Below, one piece after another: positions 22,196 through 30,475 of a stretch of DNA of 64,000 nt. The notes beneath the pieces are model-generated. The model saw nothing but the letters and a program-made list of their open reading frames with translations. It was not told the origin of the DNA and did no database searches. Location of the stretch: positions 620,001-684,000 of the forward strand of contig NC_009659.1 in NCBI RefSeq assembly GCF_000013625.1, written 5' to 3'. Position 1 is the stretch's first letter; the number at the start of each line of letters is the position of its first letter. Both the position numbers and the translations under genes were made by a program. Source of the stretch: Janthinobacterium sp. Marseille. Its GTDB lineage: Bacteria; Pseudomonadota; Gammaproteobacteria; Burkholderiales; Burkholderiaceae_D.

Positions 22196-23161
22196 TTATA
22201 CCGCGACCTGGTTACGTCCGGCTTGCTTGGCGCGATACAGTGCAGCATCCGCTGCGGCCAGCAAGCCATCGGCATCCTGTTGCGGTGCCAGCATGGCCAC
22301 GCCGAAGGAAGCGGTAATGTGCGGCAAAGGCATATGCATATCGGCAAACACCACCGCCAGCCGCATCCGTTCACACAGGCGTTGCGCCACCATTGTACCG
22401 GCAGCGCCGTTACTGTCCGGCAGAATGACGATCAGCTCTTCGCCGCCGTAACGTACGGCAAAATCGCTGGGCCGCAAAGCCGCACTCAACACACCCGCTG
22501 CAGTACGCAGTGCGGTATCACCCAGCAGGTGGCCGTATTCATCGTTGAAGCGTTTGAAATGGTCGAGGTCTATCATGATCAGGGACAGCGGCCGCTTGCC
22601 GGCATGCGCTTCTTCGACCAGTACCGATAGCTTGTCATTGAGCCAGGCGCGGTTATGCAAATTGGTCAGGCCGTCGACCATCGACAGCTGGCGATAGAAT
22701 TCGCCGACTTTTTCACGGCGGCGCAATTGTGCATTCGCAGCGCGCAGTCGGAACGAAAGCTGGCGCAGGAGATTACGTGCAACGCCTTCGGCTTCATCGA
22801 TCAGGCGCCACAATGTGCCTGACTCGATCACCAGCAGTTCGGTTTCCTGCAAGGCTTTCAAGGTGCTCGAGTGGGCGATATCGTCCAGTACCGACAGTTC
22901 GCCTACGCTTTCGCCCGGGAGGATTTTTTCGGTACGTATGCCTTGCGTCTCATCGATCAGCGTATTGCCGAGCGCGCCGCGCAAGACGGCATAGACGCAG
23001 GCTTCATTATTGTGCAGCGGGGAAATGGTTTCGTCTGCCTGCAGGCGGACTATCGCACATTGCTGCAGTAGGGTGGCGACTACGGGATCGCTGATGCCAT
23101 CGAAGAGGTTGATGTTGCCGATTGTGTATGCGGATGCACCAAAAGTCGTAATCTGCTCCAA
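22196..23161 (-). CDS. Cyclic-nucleotide-binding-domain diguanylate cyclase
   Basis: The 321-residue protein has a CRP-type sensor in the first 150 residues (LPGESVGELSVLDDIAHSST is the phosphate-binding-cassette region) followed by a GGDEF domain. The cyclase signature is GGEEL starting at Gly239, with the inhibitory RxxD site (RPSD) five residues before it, so it should make c-di-GMP and be feedback-inhibited. The sensor keeps GELSVL but shows no clear Arg-Ser/Thr cAMP contact, so the ligand is uncertain. The gene follows the HDOD gene by nine bases, in one leftward signalling group. Confidence 0.9.
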   Translation of the reverse strand: MEQITTFGASAYTIGNINLFDGISDPVVATLLQQCAIVRLQADETISPLHNNEACVYAVLRGALGNTLIDETQGIRTEKILPGESVGELSVLDDIAHSSTLKALQETELLVIESGTLWRLIDEAEGVARNLLRQLSFRLRAANAQLRRREKVGEFYRQLSMVDGLTNLHNRAWLNDKLSVLVEEAHAGKRPLSLIMIDLDHFKRFNDEYGHLLGDTALRTAAGVLSAALRPSDFAVRYGGEELIVILPDSNGAAGTMVAQRLCERMRLAVVFADMHMPLPHITASFGVAMLAPQQDADGLLAAADAALYRAKQAGRNQVAV

Positions 23162-23170
23162 AGTATCCTT

Positions 23171-24046
23171 CTATTTTTCTGTCAACAATACGCGGCTTAC
23201 TTCATCGAACAGCAGTTCCGTTTCATGAAAGACCTGCAGGTAAACTTCTTCGCTCAAATCCAGTCCGACCCAGGCGACATGCGATACCGGCGGCACCAGG
23301 TCATTCTCCAGGTGTGACAGGTCGAGCGCATGTGCAATCGCATCAGCGATATGCACGATCGATGCCAGCGAACGCACTTTTTGCTGCTCCGGATTGTGAT
23401 GACCGGCAATCGCATGGCGTATCGTATCGGAAAAATTCCAGTGTGCAGCCAGGGCTTCGCCCGCCATCACATGGTCCACGCCCAATACTTCCTGCTCCGC
23501 TTCCAGCCAATGGCAATCGTGCTCCTGGCGATAGGCAATGACCGCTTCGTATTCATTGCGGAAGTAAGTCACCAATACCAGGCGGCCAATATCGTGCAGC
23601 AAACCGGCAGTGAATGCGTAATCCTGATTGACGTGCAAATGGCGCGCCAGCACGCGCGCGCAGACAGCGGTCGCGACCGAGTGTCGCCACAGTGCAAAGA
23701 AATCGAAACCGGCGCAATTATTTTGTGGGAAGTAACCGGTCAGCGCAGTCGCGGTAACCACATGGCGCACCGCGTTGACACCGATCAAAGTGATGGCCTG
23801 CTGTATCGTCGTGACCTTCGATTGCAAACCATAGAAAGAGGAGTTGGCGAATTGCAGTGTCTTGGCGGACAGTGCCTGGTCCATCGCCACTTTACGAGTG
23901 ATGACATTGATGTCGGTTTCGTCCGGACCTATGGTCTTCATGAGGTCCTGCACAATGGCCGGCAGCGCAGGCAAGTCACGGATCTGGGCTATCACCTGAT
24001 TGAAATGCAGTCTTTCAATACGTGCATCAGGCATGGCGGTCGTCAT
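23171..24046 (-). CDS. HDOD-domain signalling protein
   Basis: In this 291-residue protein almost the whole length is an HDOD domain: IRDLPALPAIVQDLMKTIG near residue 17, AKTLQFANSSFYG, ITLIGVNAVRHVV, and GLLHDIGRLVLVTYF, followed by EALAAHWNFSDTIRHAIAGHHNP. HDOD proteins are HD-superfamily relatives that usually act as regulatory scaffolds rather than phosphodiesterases. It overlaps the upstream 106-aa gene by four bases (24043-24046), implying coupled translation, and precedes the cNMP-GGDEF gene by nine bases. Confidence 0.9.
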   Translation of the reverse strand: MTTAMPDARIERLHFNQVIAQIRDLPALPAIVQDLMKTIGPDETDINVITRKVAMDQALSAKTLQFANSSFYGLQSKVTTIQQAITLIGVNAVRHVVTATALTGYFPQNNCAGFDFFALWRHSVATAVCARVLARHLHVNQDYAFTAGLLHDIGRLVLVTYFRNEYEAVIAYRQEHDCHWLEAEQEVLGVDHVMAGEALAAHWNFSDTIRHAIAGHHNPEQQKVRSLASIVHIADAIAHALDLSHLENDLVPPVSHVAWVGLDLSEEVYLQVFHETELLFDEVSRVLLTEK

Positions 24047-24363
24047 GCTTGTTCTCCCAGGCGAAACTTGCGCACATAGCGATGCAGCAAACCGTTCGCA
24101 TCCTTATCATCCGAGTTGCGGAACAGGCGCGCCACCCGTGCTTGCAGATAGGCGCGTTGCGCGGCACTCTCTTCCTCGCTCAATTCACCCATGACGATAC
24201 GCAGGGATGCAATGTCGTGTCGACGCAGTGACTCCAGCATTTGTTCGCTCAATTCTGCGCCCTTGGGCAGCAAGGTCTGTCCTTGCGCATCCAGCAGATT
24301 ATCTGCCAGTACCATGCCCGGCGTGACATCTTCCAACGCCAACTGTTGATGAATAACGCCCAC
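24043..24363 (-). CDS. Small signalling-associated protein, 106 aa
   Basis: The first half (EDVTPGMVLADNLLDAQGQ, then TLLPKGAELSEQMLESLRRH) resembles the segment that precedes HD-GYP or HDOD output domains in other proteins, here as a free-standing polypeptide. The second half is charged and helical (ELSEEESAAQRAYLQARVAR). The gene overlaps the HDOD gene by four bases, so the two are probably made in equal amounts and may interact. No catalytic residues are visible. Confidence 0.7.
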   Translation of the reverse strand: MGVIHQQLALEDVTPGMVLADNLLDAQGQTLLPKGAELSEQMLESLRRHDIASLRIVMGELSEEESAAQRAYLQARVARLFRNSDDKDANGLLHRYVRKFRLGEQA

Positions 24364-24544
24364 TTGTCTGCCTCTTTTATTTGGTTGCTGTCGATTAGCT
24401 TACCATCGGGCGCGTTATGTATCCATGGGGAAATAAAGAAGGTGTCGTATCAGCAAAACATGGACGAACAATCAGTTGGGCAATGCTTGCCCGGGATGCG
24501 GAAATGAGATGGGAAAAATACAAGAATTAGCACTTGTAACGGCT

Positions 24545-25684
24545 TCAGGCAGCGTAGCGATTACGCCCAAGACCTTTGGCTTCGTATAGCGCGGCATCGG
24601 CGCGGCGTACCAGTTGTGTCCAGGTGCACTGCTCGGTTTTGGGCAGCGTTGTCAGGCCGGCACTAATGGTCACCGGGTGGATGCCCATGAAGCGATACTG
24701 GCGTACCGCATCGACCAGGCGCTCGCCGACAATGGCGGCGGCATCGCGGTTGACGCCGGGCAGGATGATCAGGAATTCTTCACCGCCGTAGCGACCGACC
24801 ATATCGATGGTGCGGCAAGTCTGTTGCAGGATGGCTGCCACTTCCTGGATCACGGTATCGCCGGCGGCGTGACCGAACTTGTCGTTGAAGTGCTTGAACA
24901 TATCGATATCGATAAACGCGATCGTCAGTTCATGTCCGAGCCGGGTCGCCGATGCCAGGTTGTATTCACCTGCTGACACAATCGCGCGACGGTTCAGCAA
25001 TTTACTCAATTCATCATGCGTCGCGAGATGGCGGTTTTCTTCGACCGTGCGTTCAAAGTAGAGCAGCAAGAGACCGATGGAAAACAGGACCGTGCCTACC
25101 GTCGGGATCATAAAGGCAACCGCGATTTCGAAGCTGGAACGTTCCAGTGGTATCGAGCCGGCAATCTGTAGCGAGGCGATGATGATGCGCAGCACATTGC
25201 CTGTCATGAGCAAAACGATGGCGCCGAGTACCAGCGCTTGTACAAAAGTCTTGGGCGCACCGCTTTGCCCCTGCCAGATCGCATGGAAACTCAAACCCAG
25301 CAGCAAGAACACCGTGGATGAGACCAGTATCGAGCGTTGTTGGAAATTCGCACCCAGCATGAAGAGCATGGACAGGATGGCGACAAAAGCGATGCAAATG
25401 AACCAGCCCCATTTTTGCGGCTGTTTTTTGTAAAAAGCGCGTATGCCGTGCCATTGGAAAATCAGCCCTATGATCACCGCGCCGGTGCCGTTGAGGATGA
25501 AAGCAGGGCGATGCAGGCGATTATTGACGATGGCGATCAGCACGCCAAAAGCAATCCAGGCACCGGACAGGGCCCAGTACTTGGTGCATTTTTCGGAGGG
25601 AGTGGTGTAAAACACCCCGGCCATCACCAGTGCAATACAGAATTGCACAAGGATTAACGCGATGCCAGCGGTGAACGAATCCAT
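24545..25684 (-). CDS. Membrane-bound diguanylate cyclase
   Basis: From the ATG at 25684 the product has 379 residues; the frame could extend to 25828, adding a 48-residue segment that is less typical. The N-terminal 205 residues hold about six or seven membrane helices with short loops (GIALILVQFCIALVMAGVFY first), and the C-terminal part is a GGDEF domain with GGEEF from Gly300 and an intact RxxD inhibitory site (RTID). It should synthesise c-di-GMP at the inner membrane in response to an unknown signal. It is separated by 181 bases from the signalling operon downstream. Confidence 0.88.
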   Translation of the reverse strand: MDSFTAGIALILVQFCIALVMAGVFYTTPSEKCTKYWALSGAWIAFGVLIAIVNNRLHRPAFILNGTGAVIIGLIFQWHGIRAFYKKQPQKWGWFICIAFVAILSMLFMLGANFQQRSILVSSTVFLLLGLSFHAIWQGQSGAPKTFVQALVLGAIVLLMTGNVLRIIIASLQIAGSIPLERSSFEIAVAFMIPTVGTVLFSIGLLLLYFERTVEENRHLATHDELSKLLNRRAIVSAGEYNLASATRLGHELTIAFIDIDMFKHFNDKFGHAAGDTVIQEVAAILQQTCRTIDMVGRYGGEEFLIILPGVNRDAAAIVGERLVDAVRQYRFMGIHPVTISAGLTTLPKTEQCTWTQLVRRADAALYEAKGLGRNRYAA

Positions 25685-25887
25685 ACTTTTGCCTGACGAT
25701 CCGCGAAGATAAGTCGTGTCTTGAAGAAAATTGCTGCTTGCCAATGATTTTAACGGATTCCGAATGGAAACAATGAGAACTATTGTTATATACGACAACA
25801 ATAGCCACATCTGTTGCCATATTGGCAAAATTCAGTCGTGTACTTGCGACGTTCTGTTACTGGCAGGGTGGCGGCAGGCGTGAAGAC

Positions 25888-26280
25888 TTACTCTTCTTCG
25901 CGTATTGAATAAGCATGTTTGCGCAAATCGTCGAGGCTGACCACTTCGAGCGCCTTTTGATTGGTGCTTTCCAGCACCACCTTGGGTGCCACACCGGCGC
26001 GCCATGCTTCTATCCAGCGATTGGCACATAGGCACCATTGATCGCCGGGTTTGAGGCCCGGGAAATTCCATTCCGGACGCGGGGTCGAGAGATCGTTGCC
26101 ACAAGCCTTGCTGAAGACCAGGAAGGTCGCCGTCATCACGGTGCAAATCACATGCGTGCCTACATCGTCTTCATTGGTTTTACAGCAACCGTCGCGGAAG
26201 TAGCCGGTCAATGGATTGAATGAACAGGGAACCAGTGGTTCGCCGAACACGTTTTTTGCAATGGGTAAAGTTGGTGGCAT
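25888..26280 (-). CDS. DUF2237-family protein
   Basis: The 130-residue protein shows the full DUF2237 pattern: NVFGEPLVPCSFNPLTGYFR, DGCCKTNEDDVGTHVICTVM, SKACGNDLSTPRPEWNFPGL and DQWCLCANRW. The conserved Cys residues (DGCC, CTVM, CLC) suggest metal binding or a redox role, but the family function is not established. It is monocistronic, with 203 bases to the start of the cyclase gene downstream. Confidence 0.88.
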   Translation of the reverse strand: MPPTLPIAKNVFGEPLVPCSFNPLTGYFRDGCCKTNEDDVGTHVICTVMTATFLVFSKACGNDLSTPRPEWNFPGLKPGDQWCLCANRWIEAWRAGVAPKVVLESTNQKALEVVSLDDLRKHAYSIREEE

Positions 26281-26351
26281 GTAAGTCGTGTATGGATGTG
26301 GGCAACAGCGATTGCAACGGCAAACTTTACCACGCGCGCAAGGGCTTGCCC

Positions 26352-26756
26352 TTATCTATCCTGCTCTTGCAGGCTCTGCACCATATCTTCCATTTCGATC
26401 TCGATGGCCTTGGTACTGATCACGATTTCATAGAGGGAAACCAGCAGCGACAGCACCAGCATGAAGATGCTGAAACCGAAGATCACCTGCGCAATAAAAA
26501 TCAGTTTGATAAACACTAGGAACATCGACAAGGCGCACAGGATAAAAGCACCGACGCCCATCTCCTGCATCCGGCGTATCAGCATCACGCGTACGCGCAG
26601 GTTGGCGATCTGGCGCAGTACGACGTCGTGTGCACGTTCCTGGTACTTGACGTGCAACTGGCGTATCAGTTGTGCGATGACGAGGAAGCGATTGGTGTAC
26701 GCCAATAGCAGCAGTGAAATGGCGGGGAACAGCAGGGCGGGCGTAGTCAGGTCCAT
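26352..26756 (-). CDS. DUF2721-family membrane protein
   Basis: The 134-residue protein has three hydrophobic segments (LLFPAISLLLLAYTNRFLV, GVGAFILCALSMFLVFI and VIFGFSIFMLVLSLLVSLYEI) separated by a basic loop with RQIANLRVRVMLIRRM. This layout matches DUF2721. The C-terminal tail is acidic and helical (EIEMEDMVQSLQEQDR). Function is unknown. Confidence 0.8.
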   Translation of the reverse strand: MDLTTPALLFPAISLLLLAYTNRFLVIAQLIRQLHVKYQERAHDVVLRQIANLRVRVMLIRRMQEMGVGAFILCALSMFLVFIKLIFIAQVIFGFSIFMLVLSLLVSLYEIVISTKAIEIEMEDMVQSLQEQDR

Positions 26757-26942
26757 GGATTTTCCAACGGTAATGGAGTGGGGAAGTCGGTCGCACCGTT
26801 GTTCGGTGCTGCCAACCGTAACGCAAGAAATGCGCCTGACTTGGTAGGGCAGGCGTTGAATCTGCGTTGGCGTTGCTTGTACTGTAGTCCTAATGGCGGC
26901 TACATCAAGCCGGCATTGTAATGAAGAAGCCTGACGTGGTCA

Positions 26943-27587
26943 TTACGCGACGGGGCCGCGTTTGACAAAAAACAGGCCGGTGCCGATGGCAATGAAGAGG
27001 CTGCCAAAGAAGCGGTTTTGCTTCTTCACCGCAGTGGCGTCGCGGAAAAAGCGCTGCATGGATGAGGCGGCGAATGCGTAAGCATGCATTACGATGATAT
27101 CGATAACGCATATCGTCACGCCAAGGATCAGCAATTGCGGCAGCAGCGGTGCATCCTTGACGATGAATTGCGGCAGTACCGCCACCATAAAAATCACGCC
27201 CTTCGGATTGGTGACATTCGTCAGCAAACCATGCAAAAAGCGTTTTTTAAAGGTTGGCACGATGGTCCTGGCATGTTGCGCCTGCATCTCCGGCGCCAGA
27301 ACGACCTTGGCGCGCCATTGGCTGAGGCCGAGGTAAATCAGGTAAAACGCGCCTATCGTCTTCACGATATTGAAGGCCATCTCGGATGCCAGCAACAGGG
27401 AGCCGACACCGGCACCAGCCACCGTCAACAGGAAAATCAAACCCAGTTGCAAGCCAAGTATCGAAGCCGTGGTTTTGCGTACGCCATAGGACAAGCCATG
27501 CGACATCGACAGGATGGCGCCGGAGCCGGGCGTGATGGCAATCAGGATGGCGGCGATAAGGAAGGTAAGCCAGAGCGAGAGCGTCAT
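26943..27587 (-). CDS. LysE/RhtB-family amino-acid exporter
   Basis: The 214-residue protein has six membrane helices in the LysE pattern: LSLWLTFLIAAILIAITPGS at the N-terminus, GLSYGVRKTTASILGLQLGL, the GAFYLIYLGLSQWR loop, and NVTNPKGVIFMVAVLPQFI. The family exports amino acids such as lysine, threonine or homoserine lactone using the proton gradient; the substrate is not readable. It is monocistronic, with its start 132 bases from tRNA-Pro on the other strand. Confidence 0.88.
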   Translation of the reverse strand: MTLSLWLTFLIAAILIAITPGSGAILSMSHGLSYGVRKTTASILGLQLGLIFLLTVAGAGVGSLLLASEMAFNIVKTIGAFYLIYLGLSQWRAKVVLAPEMQAQHARTIVPTFKKRFLHGLLTNVTNPKGVIFMVAVLPQFIVKDAPLLPQLLILGVTICVIDIIVMHAYAFAASSMQRFFRDATAVKKQNRFFGSLFIAIGTGLFFVKRGPVA

Positions 27588-27719
27588 GATGGGGGCGGGT
27601 TTGCAGTCAAGCCCATATGATAATACCTGCGCGTATCGCCTGCTTTGGCATGCCGGCCATATCGCAAATTTCCGGCAAATTGGCTAAACTAAAACCACTG
27701 TCAAAGTTCCAGTTCATGT

Positions 27720-27801
<82 letters not shown>

Positions 27802-27834
27802 ACGCGATGGTCAACCGACTCCCATCTAATTTCC

Positions 27835-28734
27835 CTAACCCAAAGCAGCAACCACAATGCGCGTAGCAGCTGCGATGACATCTTCGCGTGCTGCTGCATC
27901 CTTGTCATTTTGCGTAAAGTAAATGGCGGCGACGATGGCGGTCCCTTTTGCGGTCCACAGGATGCCGGCATCATTGGTGGTGCCGTAAGAACCGGTGCCA
28001 GTTTTATCGCCGACTATCCAGCCCCTCGGCACACCCGCCAGCATGCGTTTGCTGCCGGTGGTATTGCCTTTCAGCCAGCTCACTAACTGTTCGCGCTGCG
28101 GATTTGCCAGTGCATTGCCCAGTGCAATTTTTTCCAGGCTGCGTTCCACCGCGGCCGGTGTGGATGTGTCGCGTTCATCACCGGGTATCGCCGAATTTAA
28201 TTCCGGTTCCCAGCGATCAAGACGGAATACATCATCACCGATGGAGCGCATGTAAGCTGTCACCGCGGCAGGTCCACCCAACTCGGTCATCAGGAAATTC
28301 GCTGCGGCGTTATCGCTGTATTGCAAGGTGGCCGCGCATAGCTCGGCTATCGTCATGCCATCCGCCAAATGTTTTTGCGTGACAGGTGCGTAACCGGATT
28401 TCTCGACTTGATCCTTCTTATAGCGAATGCGCTTTTGCAGCAGTTGTGCCTCGCTTGCACTTCTTTGCAGGATCGCAGCCGCGACCATCACCTTGAAGGT
28501 ACTGCATAGCGGGAAGCGTTCTTCCGCGCGATATTCAACGCGATTGTCGTTCGCCATGTTCAATGCGGAAACGCCCAGCCTGCCACGGGCTGCGCTTTCA
28601 ATTCGCTTCAGTTCTTCCTGCGCAGTGCGGGAAGAAATATTTGAATTACCCGCAGCGACGGGGAGCGTAAAACCTGCAACAGGGGAGGCGATGGCCGCGA
28701 GCAGGAGCGAACGGCGGCGTGAAGAAGCGGGCAT
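27835..28734 (-). CDS. Class A serine beta-lactamase
   Basis: The 299-residue protein has a complete class A active site: Ser78-Thr-Phe-Lys81 (CSTFK), Ser140-Asp-Asn (SDN), Glu176 and Asn180 of the omega loop (EPELN), and Lys244-Thr-Gly. After KTG comes TGSYGTTND, reminiscent of CTX-M-type enzymes (KTGSGDYGTTND). It would hydrolyse penicillins and possibly cephalosporins in the periplasm. The leader SRRRSLLLAAIASPVAG has a twin-arginine-like start, so Tat export is likely. AGGA lies eight bases before the ATG. It lies 23 bases downstream of a cupin gene on the same strand. No ampR-type regulator is adjacent. Chromosomal rather than acquired, by context. Confidence 0.92.
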   Translation of the reverse strand: MPASSRRRSLLLAAIASPVAGFTLPVAAGNSNISSRTAQEELKRIESAARGRLGVSALNMANDNRVEYRAEERFPLCSTFKVMVAAAILQRSASEAQLLQKRIRYKKDQVEKSGYAPVTQKHLADGMTIAELCAATLQYSDNAAANFLMTELGGPAAVTAYMRSIGDDVFRLDRWEPELNSAIPGDERDTSTPAAVERSLEKIALGNALANPQREQLVSWLKGNTTGSKRMLAGVPRGWIVGDKTGTGSYGTTNDAGILWTAKGTAIVAAIYFTQNDKDAAAREDVIAAATRIVVAALG

Positions 28735-28757
28735 GGTTTGTATCCTGTTGTGTGGTC

Positions 28758-29144
28758 TTAGGCAGTACGCACAAACAAAGTCGTCAGCGGCGCATCACCC
28801 AGCACGCGGCTGCTATGACCGTGCACCGTGCTGTCGAACTCCTTGCCTTCCGGTACCAGGTCGTTCGAGAAAAAATGATCGCCGGCCTTGAAGACGCGCG
28901 TGCTGCCGTCGCGCAATCCGATTTCCATTTCACCGCTGAGTACTACCAGCCATTGCGCGGTCGTCGTGCAATGGAACTCGCTGCTCACGCCCGGCGGGCT
29001 GTGTCGTACCTGGAAGCCGCCGGAGGGAATCAACTCGGACAACATGGCTTTCGGTGAGCCGCCCGGCAAGGCGATATCTGCTTCACGGAATTTGGCGTAG
29101 CCGTCGACGTCGGTGTAGAGGACGATGTTTTTGAATGTGGTCAT
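28758..29144 (-). CDS. Cupin-domain protein
   Basis: The 128-residue protein is a single small cupin barrel: SPPGVSSEFHCTTTAQWLVV (motif 1, with fewer His ligands than usual), LSGEMEIGL, and RVFKAGDHFFSNDLVPEGKEF (motif 2). Metal binding may be incomplete; the reaction is unknown. Its own promoter must lie in the roughly 30-50 bases between its start and the left end of the IS element and disrupted terminator. The beta-lactamase gene follows by 23 bases, suggesting cotranscription. Confidence 0.78.
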   Translation of the reverse strand: MTTFKNIVLYTDVDGYAKFREADIALPGGSPKAMLSELIPSGGFQVRHSPPGVSSEFHCTTTAQWLVVLSGEMEIGLRDGSTRVFKAGDHFFSNDLVPEGKEFDSTVHGHSSRVLGDAPLTTLFVRTA

Positions 29145-29190
29145 GTTCGGGAATCAGGTGAGGGTAGCTATAAAAATGTCCGCTAGCTTG

Positions 29191-30417
29191 GGCGGTTTCA
29201 ACCGGTCAATGCAACACACTAAAGGCTATGCAGATAGCGGGAGTGTGCCATGGTTCGCCGAACAAGGATCATTTATACCGATAGCCAAAAGGCATTGATG
29301 TGGGATCGCTGGAAGAAGGGAGAATCTCTCCAGCAGATTGCCCAGTTATTCGATCGAAACCATTCCTCTGTCCAGCGCATTCTGGCTGAGAGTGGGGGAA
29401 TCCGACCACTGCCACGCATTCGATCTAGTACGGCGTTGACGCTGGCCGAACGGGAAGAAATCTCTCGCGCCATTGTCGCTGGTCATTCAATGCGTGTCAT
29501 TGCCAGAAATCTGGAACGATCACCATCGACAATCAGTCGGGAGATCAAACGCAACGGCGGCATTGAAGCCTACCGTGCTGCAGAAGCCGATGCAGCCACC
29601 TGGAATCGCGCTCATCGGCCCAAAGCCTGTAAGCTTTTAATGAACCGACAGCTAGCCAGCGCCGTCGCGGACAAACTTCGCCAGCAATGGTCACCACAAC
29701 AAGTGGCCGGATGGCTTAAATACAGTCATCCAGGTAATGAGGAATTGCATGTGTCTCACGAAACCATCTACAAGACCTTGTTCATCCAAACACGCGGTGC
29801 CTTGAAGAAGGAGCTCACTGAGCATTTGAGGCGGGTACGTGTCATGCGTCGTTCACGGCATCACACGCAGAAGACAGACAATCACGGCCAGATCAGCGAC
29901 GCCGTATCAATCAGCGAAAGACCAGCTGGTGTGGAAGATCGTGCGGTGCCAGGCCATTGGGAAGGGGATTTGCTATTTGGAAGTGGCAACAGCCAGATAG
30001 CGACATTAGTGGAGCGCCATACGCGCTATGTGATGTTGGTAAAAATCGCTCGCAAGGATACGCAGACGGTAATTGATGCGCTGATCAAGCATGCGGGCAA
30101 GCTACCGCAGGAATTATATAAATCGCTGACCTGGGATCGAGGCAAAGAATTGGCCGACCACAAGCGCTTCACGCTGGCGACCGATATCCAGGTCTACTTC
30201 TGCGATCCACGAAGTCCGTGGCAACGTGGATCAAACGAAAATACCAATGGCTTGCTGCGTCAGTACTTCCCGAAAGGAATGGACATCTCGGGCTACTCGC
30301 AGGCGCAATTGAATGCCGTCGCCAGACGACTCAATGAACGACCGAGAAAGACTTTAAACTATGAAACACCGGCTCAACGGTTTTATCAATCTGTTGCATT
30401 GACCGGTTGAAACCGCC
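29191..30417 (+). mobile_element. IS30-family insertion sequence, intact
   Basis: The element is 1227 bp, bounded by perfect 26-bp inverted repeats at 29191-29216 and 30392-30417 (beginning GGCGGTTTCAACCGGTC). A TG dinucleotide at 29189-29190 and 30418-30419 is a two-base target duplication, the size IS30 makes. One full-length transposase gene fills the element, and the right repeat overlaps its 3' end. No passenger genes. The perfect repeats and intact gene suggest a recent insertion. Confidence 0.92.
29250..30410 (+). CDS. IS30-family transposase
   Basis: The 386-residue protein has an N-terminal helix-turn-helix (KGESLQQIAQLFDRNHSSVQ, about 19-38), a second HTH around IVAGHSMRVIARNLERSPST, and a DDE catalytic core: first Asp in GHWEGDLLFG, second in LTWDRGKELADH, and Glu in RGSNENTNGLLRQYFP. 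This is the standard IS30 layout. It binds the terminal repeats and catalyses transposition through a joined-ends circle. All catalytic residues are present, so the element is probably active. Confidence 0.95.
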   Translation: MVRRTRIIYTDSQKALMWDRWKKGESLQQIAQLFDRNHSSVQRILAESGGIRPLPRIRSSTALTLAEREEISRAIVAGHSMRVIARNLERSPSTISREIKRNGGIEAYRAAEADAATWNRAHRPKACKLLMNRQLASAVADKLRQQWSPQQVAGWLKYSHPGNEELHVSHETIYKTLFIQTRGALKKELTEHLRRVRVMRRSRHHTQKTDNHGQISDAVSISERPAGVEDRAVPGHWEGDLLFGSGNSQIATLVERHTRYVMLVKIARKDTQTVIDALIKHAGKLPQELYKSLTWDRGKELADHKRFTLATDIQVYFCDPRSPWQRGSNENTNGLLRQYFPKGMDISGYSQAQLNAVARRLNERPRKTLNYETPAQRFYQSVALTG

Positions 30418-30475
30418 TGCGATAGCGGACATCAAGACTACATCCTAACCGATCCTTGCGGCTAATTTGCCGGTA

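Larger units (their letters stand above)
29177..30431 (-). terminator. Rho-independent terminator split by an IS30 insertion
   Basis: The left arm TGTCCGCTA (29177-29185) and right arm TAGCGGACA (30423-30431) are perfect complements now 1.2 kb apart. With the IS and one copy of a two-base TG duplication removed, they form one hairpin with an eight-base loop. On the minus strand it is followed by TTTTTAT, just downstream of the MFS gene, so it was very probably that gene's terminator. Confidence 0.7.
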
